Origin: Thalassiosira profunda
Taxonomy: Eukaryota; Bacillariophyta; Thalassiosirophyceae; Thalassiosirales; Thalassiosiraceae
Direction: 5' to 3'
DNA: 16,184 bases
Assembly (NCBI GenBank): GCA_036939355.1
Contig: JALLAP010002436.1
Location: 1-16,184 of the forward strand
A model generated the notes under the pieces. The model saw only the letters and a program-made list of their open reading frames with translations, did not search any database and had not been told where the DNA came from. Every line of letters begins with the position of its first letter. The first letter of the stretch is position 1. Below are positions 1-7,163 of this stretch, in pieces. The position numbers and the translations under genes are program-made.

Positions 1-216
1 AGGCGTTCGAGAGAGGCGCAGTCCAGGCTCGGCGCCGTCTCTATGGCTGCCGCTGCCGCAAGTGGCGGCACGGGTGCCACACCCGCGGGTTCTCCGGCAA
101 TGCCCATCCGCGGGGAGGAGCCAAAGTCTATTGGCGGTGCGATGGATTTTGCCACCGGGTGTTTCTCTCCTCCGCAATCCTCGTACTTCGTGCAAGGAAA
201 TGACGTATTGGGGTAG
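1..216 (+). CDS. Possible C-terminal exon of an unknown protein (partial, runs off the left edge)
   Basis: Frame 1 is open from the first base of the window to a TAG stop at 214-216, giving 71 residues with no start needed inside the window. The translation goes from a basic stretch (RRSREAQSRLGAVSM) through an Ala/Gly/Pro-rich linker to a mixed C-terminus ending in YFVQGNDVLG. The GC-rich codon pattern resembles the neighbouring genes, and the base composition falls sharply right after the stop, as expected at a gene end. An AATAAA hexamer at 362-367 could serve its polyadenylation. No domain is recognised, and an ATG at 43 could also be an internal methionine. It would be convergent with the oxygenase gene. 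A chance open frame of this length in GC-rich DNA is possible. Confidence 0.42.
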   Translation, partial: RRSREAQSRLGAVSMAAAAASGGTGATPAGSPAMPIRGEEPKSIGGAMDFATGCFSPPQSSYFVQGNDVLG

Positions 217-251
217 CTGGCAGAGCAATGATGAATCAAGCAAATGGAAGA

Positions 252-288
252 TTGTCTTTTGGCAGCGTTGGACGCTGTCAAAAGACAA
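252..288. other. Strong hairpin (16-bp stem, 5-nt loop) between convergent genes
   Basis: Bases 252-267 pair with 273-288: fifteen Watson-Crick pairs and one G-T pair (262/278) closing the loop TTGGA. The stem reads TTGTCTTTTGGCAGCG on the left arm. A second copy of AAAGACAA follows directly at 288-295. The hairpin lies in the AT-richer gap between the stop of the left-edge reading frame and the stop of the oxygenase gene, so it would be in the 3' UTR or termination region of either transcript. Function is unknown: a 3'-end structure, a transcription block or a remnant of a small inverted-repeat element are all possible. Confidence 0.7.
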
Positions 289-361
289 AAGACAATCGCA
301 TAGTAGAATGAAACTACAGTCAATTCATTTGCATTTCTTGATATGCAAAGCATGCAAGTGC

Positions 362-367
362 AATAAA
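362..367 (+). promoter_or_regulatory. Possible polyadenylation hexamer AATAAA
   Basis: A canonical AATAAA sits about 150 bases downstream of the stop at 214-216, and close to the end of the convergent oxygenase gene. No downstream GT-rich element can be confirmed, and algal polyadenylation signals are often degenerate, so this is tentative. Confidence 0.25.
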
Positions 368-380
368 TTCCTTCTTTGCC

Positions 381-1781
381 TCATTTCCGCTTCATGATAT
401 CATGTGCCGACCATAAATGCATCAAATCGCATTCTTCCAGCAATCCTTTCTCGAAATAGAGAGCGGATTCTTCTCCAACAGCTATAGATTGTTGCGGTTC
501 AGATTCAGATAGCGTTGGTTGGTCCACCAGTGTCAAGTCTCTGCCGACATCGAGACATGCGCCTGCTCCCCTCCTCGGGCGCAGAAACATTGGGGCGGAC
601 ACTCGGGGCTTGTATGTTGCATTCTTCTTCGCGTGTTGGGGAGGAATGACGCGGTGGATGCAAGTTGGAACGTCACCGTTGGACGTCAGCTGGAGAAACT
701 CGCCCGTCATTGCAATGACATAGGCGCAGTCCGATGCAGGGTCTTGTTCCAATGACACGTCAAAGGGTATCATTGGACGGACCCATTCGCCTCTCGGATC
801 AGAGCTTTCGTCAGACGCACTGCTGGATGGACACCAAACTTCCAACCCCGGGAGCTCAGGCATGGGAATGAGCGTCAAGAAGGTGGAGTCCACATGAGGT
901 TTGAAGGCTGCAGCCGTACTTGACGGCTGGGGTTGCAAATAGCGTATCAGGCGGTGGTAGCTGTTGGACACGTCTCCTGCCATCAGCTCTGAGTTTGGTT
1001 GTTGTGTACTGTCACTGCATCCCTGTTGGACATGCGTGCCATCGTCGATAAGCTTGTCTGCTGATTTTGTGTCCATATCCAAAACAGCCGAGGTGATCTG
1101 CGTTCCGATGTCAAGCAAAGTATTCATGCCGTCGTGTGCAGCATCCAGACTTTTGCTCCCTACCAACTCACCCACTTCCATCGGCAGCATCAGCGGATCA
1201 ATGCCCTGCATATTTGGAAGTAACCTCGTGTCCAAGAATTGCATTTTGCCCTCCCCGTTTACATCTTCGTCGTAGCCGGCATAGACCATGTCGTCTACGC
1301 GGAACATTCCAGTATCTTTCACGTCGTCGCTGCAATCTTCGTTGTCCACCCTCTCGAAGAAGCGATCTGCGTATTGCGTCAGACCACGTATCGAATCGGC
1401 GTCCGCTCCAGTCAGGCGAATGATGGTGCACCCCGATCCCGACGATCGGCCGTGCGGTTCGTCTTGTATCCGGGTACTCTCGGTGAACGCCCTGCGTATC
1501 GCCCTGCGGGAGGATATATCCACATCATGTGCATTGAATGTATCAGTGCCGCGCATGTCGAGGCAGGTCAGGATTTCCTCGCTCGTGTACGCCCCGGCCT
1601 GGCCGTGGCGGTTCGATCCTTCCTCGGAATTCCGGATGCGCCTCTGGATGCCCCTTCCAAACTTTTGCAGGAGCGGGCGCACCGTCGTGTCGGCGACCGG
1701 GCCGACGAGGGAGAAACCGCCGGCCGCGGAGAGCGTCGACGCGCCCGAGGATAGGAGGAACAGGGTCCTGGATCGCTTCAT
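381..1781 (-). CDS. 2-oxoglutarate/Fe(II)-dependent oxygenase-like protein (isopenicillin N synthase-like fold), probably secretory or plastid-targeted
   Basis: This is a single-exon gene of 466 residues, starting at ATG 1781-1779 and ending with TGA at 381-383. The C-terminal half shows the double-stranded beta-helix iron triad of this superfamily: H296-V-D298 in FKPHVDSTFLTLIP, and distal H376 in CIHRVIPP. They are followed by R393-V-S395 in KPRVSAPMF, the usual 2-oxoglutarate carboxylate-binding RxS. The stretch GEFLQLTSNG before the distal His is also typical. The N-terminus (MKRSRTLFLLSSGASTLSAAGG then F22) is a hydrophobic signal-peptide-like segment, and the Phe after the small residues recalls the plastid ASAF junction. 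Residues 240-290 and 317-332 are acidic or Ser-rich and look like loops or insertions. At 466 residues it is longer than the 300-370 typical of the family. The substrate cannot be inferred. It is divergent from the anthranilate phosphoribosyltransferase gene, with 227 bp between the start codons. Confidence 0.8.
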   Translation of the reverse strand: MKRSRTLFLLSSGASTLSAAGGFSLVGPVADTTVRPLLQKFGRGIQRRIRNSEEGSNRHGQAGAYTSEEILTCLDMRGTDTFNAHDVDISSRRAIRRAFTESTRIQDEPHGRSSGSGCTIIRLTGADADSIRGLTQYADRFFERVDNEDCSDDVKDTGMFRVDDMVYAGYDEDVNGEGKMQFLDTRLLPNMQGIDPLMLPMEVGELVGSKSLDAAHDGMNTLLDIGTQITSAVLDMDTKSADKLIDDGTHVQQGCSDSTQQPNSELMAGDVSNSYHRLIRYLQPQPSSTAAAFKPHVDSTFLTLIPMPELPGLEVWCPSSSASDESSDPRGEWVRPMIPFDVSLEQDPASDCAYVIAMTGEFLQLTSNGDVPTCIHRVIPPQHAKKNATYKPRVSAPMFLRPRRGAGACLDVGRDLTLVDQPTLSESEPQQSIAVGEESALYFEKGLLEECDLMHLWSAHDIMKRK

Positions 1782-2008
1782 CGTCGAGGATTATGAGAGG
1801 GCGAAGGGCGAGCGACGCCGATGTTCTTTGTCGCGTGCGTCAAGAGTGCCTGTTTCCTGCTTATTCTCGGGTTGCTCCTCCACGTGGAGGAGAGCACGCA
1901 ATTGCAAAAGATCTGCTCAACTGCTCAACCCCCTCGCCCGCCCGCCGATGCACCGACGAGGAAGCGGCGGCATAACATCGACCATCACCTACTGCAAAGA
2001 CGGATACC
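1782..2008. promoter_or_regulatory. Divergent intergenic promoter region (oxygenase / anthranilate phosphoribosyltransferase)
   Basis: These 227 bp separate the two start codons and must hold both core promoters. The notable element is the palindrome at 1875-1892. The segment 1895-1970 is rich in short CA/CCG runs, and no clear TATA box is visible. An in-frame TAA at 1973-1975 closes the frame upstream of the ATG at 2009. Confidence 0.55.
1875..1892. promoter_or_regulatory. 18-bp perfect palindrome centred on a CACGTG box
   Basis: CTCCTCCACGTGGAGGAG reads identically on both strands and its core at 1881-1886 is the CACGTG G-box/E-box hexamer, the classical target of bHLH and plant-type bZIP factors. 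It lies 94 bp upstream of the oxygenase ATG and 117 bp upstream of the ATG at 2009, so a dimeric factor there could act on both genes. Function is inferred from position and symmetry only. Confidence 0.5.
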
Positions 2009-3161
2009 ATGAGCCTCAAGCCCTACCTCGAAACCCTCATCGCCGGCGAGCGGCACCTCACCGCCGACGAGACCTACGACGCCTTTTCCGTCATCCTGAC
2101 GGCCAACCCGCCGCCGTGCCAGGTGGCCTCCCTCCTCACCCTCCTGCGCGCCCGCCGCGAGAGTTCCACGGAGATCGCCGGGATGGTCCGCGCCATGAAC
2201 GCGGCGTGCAAGGCCGTCCAATTCGAGGACGGGCGGAAATTGCTGGACATTGTGGGCACCGGCGGCGACGGGGCGGACACCATCAACATCTCCACGGCGA
2301 GCGTGGTGCTGGCCGCGGCCTGCGGCGCCACCGTCGCCAAGGCGGGGAACCGCAGCGTCTCGTCGTGCTGCGGCTCGGCCGACGTCCTCGAGGCATTGGG
2401 AGTGCAGGTGGATCTCAACCCTACTCAAGTGGTGGAATGCGTCGAGCAGTGCGGCATCGCCTTTTTGTTTGCCCCCATCAACCACCCGGCAATGAAGGCG
2501 GTGGCGCCGATTCGGAAGCAGCTGGGGGTACGGACGTGCTTCAACATTCTGGGACCGATGACGAACGCCGCGAGCGCGCAGCGGGCGGTGATCGGGGTGT
2601 TCCACGAGGAGCTGCTGGAGTTGATGGCCGAGACGCTGAAGGAGGTGGGGCGGGTGGACCACGCCGTGGTGATTCACGGGGTGGGGCTGGACGAGATTAG
2701 CCCGCTGGGCCCTGCTACCATTGTCGAGGTGAGATGTACTCTATTGAATTCAGTGCATGCTTGGCTGGATACATTATGCATGATCGTCTCACATTCATTG
2801 GACGCGACAGATCAAGAACACTGCAGCGCCCGGGGAGGCCAGAACATACACAACCCGCACCTTCCAATTCGACCCGCTCTCGGTGAACATCCCGCGATGC
2901 AAAGTGGAAGATCTGAAGGGGGGAGATCCCGCACAAAATGCCAAGGAGTTCGAAATGGTGTTGCAGGGCGGAGCGTACGAGACGAATGCCAAGAAGGATG
3001 CCATCGTGTTGAACGCCGGCGTGGGATGTTATGTGTACGGATTGACGGACACCATCGAGGAGGGCTGCGCGCTGGCGAAGAAGACGTTGATTGCGGGGAA
3101 GGGAGAGGAGGTGTTGACCAAGTGGAGAGAGGTCAGCAAGGAGATTGCCGGGCGGGGATGA
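2009..3161 (+). CDS. trpD: Anthranilate phosphoribosyltransferase (TrpD), two exons
   Basis: The enzyme joins anthranilate to PRPP in the second committed step of tryptophan synthesis. Exons are 2009-2728 and 2811-3161. The 82-bp intron starts GTGAGA and ends GCGACAG, and splicing joins TIVE to IKNTAAPG in phase 0, giving 356 residues, a normal family length. Seen motifs are the PRPP loop GTGGDG (83-88), KAGNRSVSS (111-119) followed by CCGSADVLEALG, FAPINHPAMK (154-163) with R169, and GLDEIS (226-231), whose D-E pair binds magnesium in the family. Residue 112 is Ala where the family normally has His (KHGNR). The start is the first ATG after an in-frame TAA at 1973. The predicted N-terminus begins directly in the helical domain, with no signal or transit peptide, unless an undetected upstream exon exists. 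The gene is convergent with CCT3. Confidence 0.93.
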
Positions 3162-3350
3162 CGTGACAACTGCTATGAAAGGCTAAGTTTATGAGCAGTG
3201 CAAGCAGGCCTTGGGGCGTGAATCTTAAAGCTCCAGCCGATGGCTGTTAGTTCAGATTAACGTGCGTTAGTCTTCTTCTATGTATGAAAGTCGCCTTGGA
3301 GTATCGACCGCACTCTATCAGAGCAGTCCGCAGTCTTTACCATCTCTTTC
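3162..3350. other. Convergent intergenic gap (189 bp)
   Basis: This gap lies between the stop codons of the anthranilate phosphoribosyltransferase and CCT3 genes and presumably holds both 3' UTRs. No gene, clear AATAAA signal, repeat or strong hairpin is seen. Confidence 0.5.
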
Positions 3351-5285
3351 CTAGTATCCCTTCTTCTTTGAGCCAGAAACTATGTCATCGATCCGCAGAA
3401 TCATGCAGGCGCTCTCGACGGCCGTCTTGATCGTCTGGATCTTCACGCTGAACGGTTCCCAAATGCCGAATTGCTCCATGTCCACGAGCTTGCCCGTGGT
3501 GCCATCAATGCCCCAGTTGCACTTGGGGAAAGCTCCCTCGCCGCCCTCCTTCTCGGCCTCTTCGTACGCCGCTGCGTGCTTCGCCCGAAGCTCCGTCACC
3601 GTCCGGATGACGCTCACGCCGCAATTCTGGGCCAGCGTTCGGGGAATGACCTCCATTGCCTCGCCGACGGCCAGGAACGGGCCCTGCTGCACGCCCTCCA
3701 ACTTCAGCCCCGCCTTGCGCAGACCCACAGACACGGCCATCTCCGTGGCCCCGCCGCCCGGCAGCAGCCTCCGATCGAACACCACGTTCCGCACCACCTG
3801 CATCGCGTCGGTCAAGTTGCGCTCGATCTCGTTCAGGACGTCCTTGCTCCCCCCGCGGAGCAGGACGGTGCACGCCTTGGGATTCTTGCACTCCTCGAAG
3901 AACGCAAAGTACTCCTCCCCGATCTTGCGCATCTCGAACAGCCCGCAGCCGGTGCCGATGTCGCCCTCGCGAATCTCGTCGGTGCGGCTCACGATGGTGG
4001 CGCCCGTGGCGCGCGCGACGCGGTTGTTGTCCGTCTTCCTCAAACGCCGGAACGCCGTGATGTTGGCCTTGGCGAAGTAATGCTGGGCCAGGTCGCTCAC
4101 CCCCTTCTCCGTGATGACAATGTCCGGCTTGAAGGCGATGATCTCCATGCACATGTTCTCCACGTACTCTTCCTCCATCTTTAGCAGCGTGTTCCAATCC
4201 TCCTCGTCGGTGATCTCCACGTTGGTCTGCGATTCCCCCTTCTTGTACTCCAGGGGCGTGTCGAGGAGGAGGATGCGCGGGTTCTCGATGCGCCTCCGCA
4301 TCTTCGAGTGGGTGACGTCCTTGTTGAACATCACCCCCGAGAGGACGGCGCAGTCCGAGATCTCCCCGCCGGGGATCTTCTCCACCTTGGCGTAGCGCTT
4401 GATGTCCACCTCCATCTTTTGGGAGTAGATGTCGGCGCCGTCCCCGGGGAGGGAGGTTGGGGTGGCCGTTTCGCGGGCCACCGTGAGGACCGCCTTGAGC
4501 GCCATGTCGATCATGATATCGTTCCACCGGGACGAGAACTTTGTGCCGATGCAGCTCTGGACCAACGCCTTCATGCGGTCGGTGTCGCGCACGTCCACCT
4601 CCAATGCCAGCTTTTCGCAAATCGACAATGCCTCCTGCAGCGCGTAGTTGTACCCCCGCACGATCACGGTGGGGTGGACGTTGGCCCGGACGAACGGCTC
4701 CGCGTTGATGAGCATTTCCCCCGCCAGAATGATGACCGACGTCGTCCCGTCTCCCACCTCCTCGTCCTGCGCCCTACTGAGCTCGATCATGGATTTGGCC
4801 GTGGGGTGGGACACGTCCACCTCGCGGAGTATGCAGTTTCCGTCGTTTGTGATGACGATCCCGCCCTGTTGCAATGCATTTGGATTGATATAAACGCGTT
4901 AGCTCAATCTTCTCGGAGCGACACTGCTGCAATTATCTCTCACCATCGGGTCCAGGAGCATCTTGAGCATGGACCGCGGCCCAAGCGTGCTCCGGATGAT
5001 ATCGGCCACAGCCCGCGCCGCGTGAATGTTTCCGAGCTGCGCCTGTCGGCCGTGCGTTCGCTGGGTCTTGGAGTCTGTGTTGAGAAGAAATATAGAGCGC
5101 ATGATATTAGTCAGCAATGATGCGATGGATGGCGAGCGGGATGACTTGCAGCAATGCTGGAGGTGCCGAGTGGCCATTGCAAAACGCCTCGTCATTGGAA
5201 CTCGAGACGCGGACAACGCCAGATGAAGCGACTTACTCAAGACCATGATCTGCCCCATACCGGGGGGAGGCCCGGCCATTGCCAT
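3351..5285 (-). CDS. CCT3: T-complex protein 1 subunit gamma (CCT3), three exons
   Basis: This is one of eight subunits of the cytosolic group II chaperonin TRiC/CCT, which folds actin, tubulin and WD-repeat proteins using ATP. Exons in gene order are 5285-5237, 5074-4944 and 4865-3351. Intron 1 (162 bp) begins GTAAGT and ends CACAG; intron 2 (78 bp) begins GTGAGA and ends CAACAG. Together they encode 564 residues, against about 545 in animals. Visible landmarks are [20 protein letters not shown] (29-48), the apparent seam [15 protein letters not shown] at intron 2, the nucleotide-binding [15 protein letters not shown] starting near 98, [11 protein letters not shown] near 428-438, and the C-terminal RIDDIV followed by the tail GSKKKGY. 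The ATG at 5285 is chosen because it follows ATAACA and precedes the CCT3-like [11 protein letters not shown]; a second ATG lies two codons later. The first exon codes for only 16 residues plus one base. Confidence 0.95.
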
Positions 5286-5371
5286 TGTTATATTGAGCCC
5301 GCGGCTGGATGGAAAGGAGCGTGTGGTCCAGCGGGAGGAGGGTGGGATTGGGAGGGAGGAAGATCTGGTCC

Positions 5372-5378
5372 GTCGGGG
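5372..5378 (+). repeat. Left target-site duplication, GTCGGGG
   Basis: The seven bases immediately outside the left terminal inverted repeat are identical to the seven immediately outside the right one (5522-5528). Confidence 0.6.
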
Positions 5379-5402
5379 CACGGGAATCTATGGGGGGGCA
5401 AC
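5379..5402 (+). repeat. Left terminal inverted repeat, 24 bp
   Basis: It is the reverse complement of 5498-5521 except for one base. Read on the minus strand it points towards CCT3, whose ATG begins 94 bp away. Confidence 0.72.
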
Positions 5403-5497
5403 GCTAGCTTTCTCAACGCGGGCAGGCTGATCGAGTTTAGGTTGAGAGGTTTTCAAGTTTCGGGGAGGTTATAAACTCGATCAACGACTCACCCCCT

Positions 5498-5521
5498 GTT
5501 GCACCCCCATAGATTCCCGTG
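5498..5521 (-). repeat. Right terminal inverted repeat, 24 bp
   Basis: It is the partner of 5379-5402. Read on the plus strand it points towards eIF2B delta, whose preferred ATG is 131 bp away. Confidence 0.72.
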
Positions 5522-5528
5522 GTCGGGG
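5522..5528 (+). repeat. Right target-site duplication, GTCGGGG
   Basis: It is an exact copy of 5372-5378 and abuts the right terminal repeat without a gap. The G-run continues for two further bases (5529-5530), so part of the match is low-complexity sequence. Confidence 0.6.
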
Positions 5529-5651
5529 GGAGCGCGAGCTAAAAAAATGTGCGGAGGAGATTTTTTGTGCAAGTCTCTCCCTCCTTCCGTCGCAGTGCAC
5601 AGTGCACCACACAGCGCCTCGGCGTCACCCACGCCCTTAACGACCGCAGCA

Positions 5652-7154
5652 ATGGCCGAGCAAAGTGCAGCGGCATCGTCCGCGCCCGCCGAGGGGGCGG
5701 CGGCGCCCGCGGCGGCATCCGCGAAGAAGGAAAAGAAGGCGAAACCAAAGGACCTCGTCATCCCGCCCAAAAAACCCAAGCTCAGCAAGGCCGAGCGACG
5801 GGCGCTGCAGGAGCAGCAGCGCGCGGCCAAGGCGGCGGGCGGGGGCGGCAAGCCGGGCAAGGGTAGTGTAGGGGAGAAGGGGGGCAAGGGCAAGGATGGT
5901 GCACCCGCGGCTGACGATGGGTTGAAGCGAGCGAGAGGCAAATCTGTATCGGAGGAAGAGAAGAAGGACGGCGCCGACGGGGAGGATGGGGCGCAGGGTG
6001 GTGCAGGTGGTGAGGACAAGATGGTCTCGCTCTTCTCGCATCTGCCCCGGCCAAAGGCTGCGTCAGATGCGCAATTGTCCACCCTCTCGGCCGATTTGCA
6101 ATCCAATCTGCACCCCGCCGTCCCCACCCTCGGCCACCTCTACCTCACCCACGCGGTGATTGGCGGAAATGCACGCTGCCGGGCGATGCTCCAGACGTTT
6201 GCCCTCCTCCTGCAATCCTACACGCCCCCGCCCACATCGCGGGACTTTCGACACGACGTCGACCACTCCCTCCTCAAGCCCGCCTTCCAATACTGGACGT
6301 CGCAGTGCCGGCCCCACTCGGTGAGCATGGGGAACGCCTTCTCCTTCCTCAAATTGGCGGTGTCCAGCCTCGACCGGGAATTGGAGTGGGACGCCGCGCG
6401 GGAGATACTGCTGGAGAGCATCGAGGCGTACGTCACCGAACGGCTCGAGTATGCCGGCAAGGCCATCTCGCGGCACGCGGGGAGCAAAATCCAGGAGCGG
6501 GGGGACGTGATATTGGTGTTCGGGAAGAGCGAGGTGATCAACAAGTTGTTGTTGGATGCGGCACTGGTGGACAAGAAGACGTTTAGGGTCATTGTCGTGG
6601 ACTCGAGGCCGCTGCTGGAGGGGAGGGACACGCTGGAGATCCTCTCGCGGGCGGGGATATCGTGCACCTACGTCCTGCTGAATGCTCTGTCGTACCTGAT
6701 GATGCGGGAGGTTACCAAGGTGTTTCTGGGCGCAAGTGCGTTGATGAGCAATGGCAGCGTCTTGTCGCGGGTTGGCACGGCCTGCGTGGCGCTCCTGGCC
6801 AACTCCAATCACATTCCCGTGTTAGTGGGATGCGAGACGTACAAGATTTGCAACCGCGTTCAGCTGGAGAGCATCACAGGGAACGAATTGGGAGATGCAG
6901 GAGAAGTGGCACGTGCTGATTGTGCCAGGGCAGGTCCCTCGAATCGGTGGAGCGCCGGGGAGGAAGACGAGAAGAGGCGGGACGTCTTGGCGGACTGGGA
7001 CGAGCAGCCCAACTTGAAGCTGCTCAATCTCATGTACGATTTGACGCCCTCGGATTGCGTGACAGGCATCGTTACGGAGGTCGGGATTCTGCCACCGAGC
7101 AGCGTGGCTGTCTTGCTGAGAGAAATGAGTCCGGACATCACAGGTACTAGTTAG
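5652..7154 (+). CDS. EIF2B4: Translation initiation factor eIF2B subunit delta, single exon
   Basis: The delta subunit belongs to the regulatory subcomplex of eIF2B, the guanine nucleotide exchange factor that recycles eIF2-GDP and senses eIF2-alpha phosphorylation. From ATG 5652 to TAG 7152-7154 it encodes 500 residues. The first 135 or so are low-complexity, Ala/Lys/Gly-rich, and include PKLSKAERRALQEQQRAAK, a charged helix typical of delta subunits. Then come VSLFSHLPRP and the Rossmann-like regulatory domain (HPAVPTLGHLYLTHAVIGG, SKIQERGDVILVFGKSEVI, FRVIVVDSRPLLEG, GASALMSNGSVLSRVGTA, IPVLVGCETYK, NLKLLNLMYDLTP) to a C-terminus near PPSSVAVLLRE. The 5652 start has a good context (GCAGCAATGG). 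An in-frame ATG at 5547 would add 35 residues that do not resemble the family. The stop lies 9 bp from that of the convergent J-protein gene. Confidence 0.94.
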   Translation: MAEQSAAASSAPAEGAAAPAAASAKKEKKAKPKDLVIPPKKPKLSKAERRALQEQQRAAKAAGGGGKPGKGSVGEKGGKGKDGAPAADDGLKRARGKSVSEEEKKDGADGEDGAQGGAGGEDKMVSLFSHLPRPKAASDAQLSTLSADLQSNLHPAVPTLGHLYLTHAVIGGNARCRAMLQTFALLLQSYTPPPTSRDFRHDVDHSLLKPAFQYWTSQCRPHSVSMGNAFSFLKLAVSSLDRELEWDAAREILLESIEAYVTERLEYAGKAISRHAGSKIQERGDVILVFGKSEVINKLLLDAALVDKKTFRVIVVDSRPLLEGRDTLEILSRAGISCTYVLLNALSYLMMREVTKVFLGASALMSNGSVLSRVGTACVALLANSNHIPVLVGCETYKICNRVQLESITGNELGDAGEVARADCARAGPSNRWSAGEEDEKRRDVLADWDEQPNLKLLNLMYDLTPSDCVTGIVTEVGILPPSSVAVLLREMSPDITGTS

Positions 7155-7163
7155 AAGGAGTTC

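Larger units (their letters stand above)
5379..5521. mobile_element. MITE-like non-autonomous inverted-repeat element (143 bp)
   Basis: The left end (5379-5402) begins CACGGGAATCTATGGGGG. The right end (5498-5521) is its reverse complement, matching at 23 of 24 positions (the mismatch is left G5397 against right A5503). Both outer edges are bordered exactly by the direct repeat GTCGGGG. A second, inner inverted repeat is perfect over 12 bp: TGATCGAGTTTA at 5428-5439 and TAAACTCGATCA at 5472-5483. The interior has no coding capacity. Terminal inverted repeats, a flanking duplication, small size and lack of coding are the defining marks of a miniature inverted-repeat transposable element. The 7-bp duplication does not match a standard class exactly (hAT 8 bp, Mutator 9 bp), so the superfamily is left open. 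An inverted duplication of a promoter element is the alternative reading. Confidence 0.66.
5286..5651. promoter_or_regulatory. Divergent promoter region between CCT3 and eIF2B delta
   Basis: This 366-bp gap lies between divergent start codons. Bases about 5318-5365 are purine-rich on the + strand (GGGAGG runs), so the CCT3 leader would be pyrimidine-rich. Most of the centre is occupied by the inverted-repeat element at 5379-5521. An A7 run at 5541-5547 runs into an ATG at 5547, which is in frame with eIF2B delta. Confidence 0.5.

Noticed and set aside
1288..2700. 470-codon open frame on the + strand spanning the oxygenase 5' half, the promoter and trpD exon 1
   Set aside because: It overlaps two well-supported genes, its translation is Arg/Gly/Pro-rich without any family motif, and GC-rich third positions explain the lack of stops.
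2883..3161. Separate small gene downstream of trpD
   Set aside because: It is the second exon of trpD: splicing 2728 to 2811 restores the family sequence in one frame.
3505..4620. 371-codon minus-strand open frame within CCT3
   Set aside because: It is an out-of-frame shadow of CCT3 with low-complexity Arg/Gly/His composition.
4308..5120. 270-codon + strand open frame opposite CCT3
   Set aside because: It is antisense to conserved CCT3 exons and both introns, with no recognisable domain.
4899..5381. Independent 160-residue protein upstream of CCT3
   Set aside because: Only two short parts match CCT3; the rest reads through an intron and the leader. It is exons 1 and 2 of CCT3.
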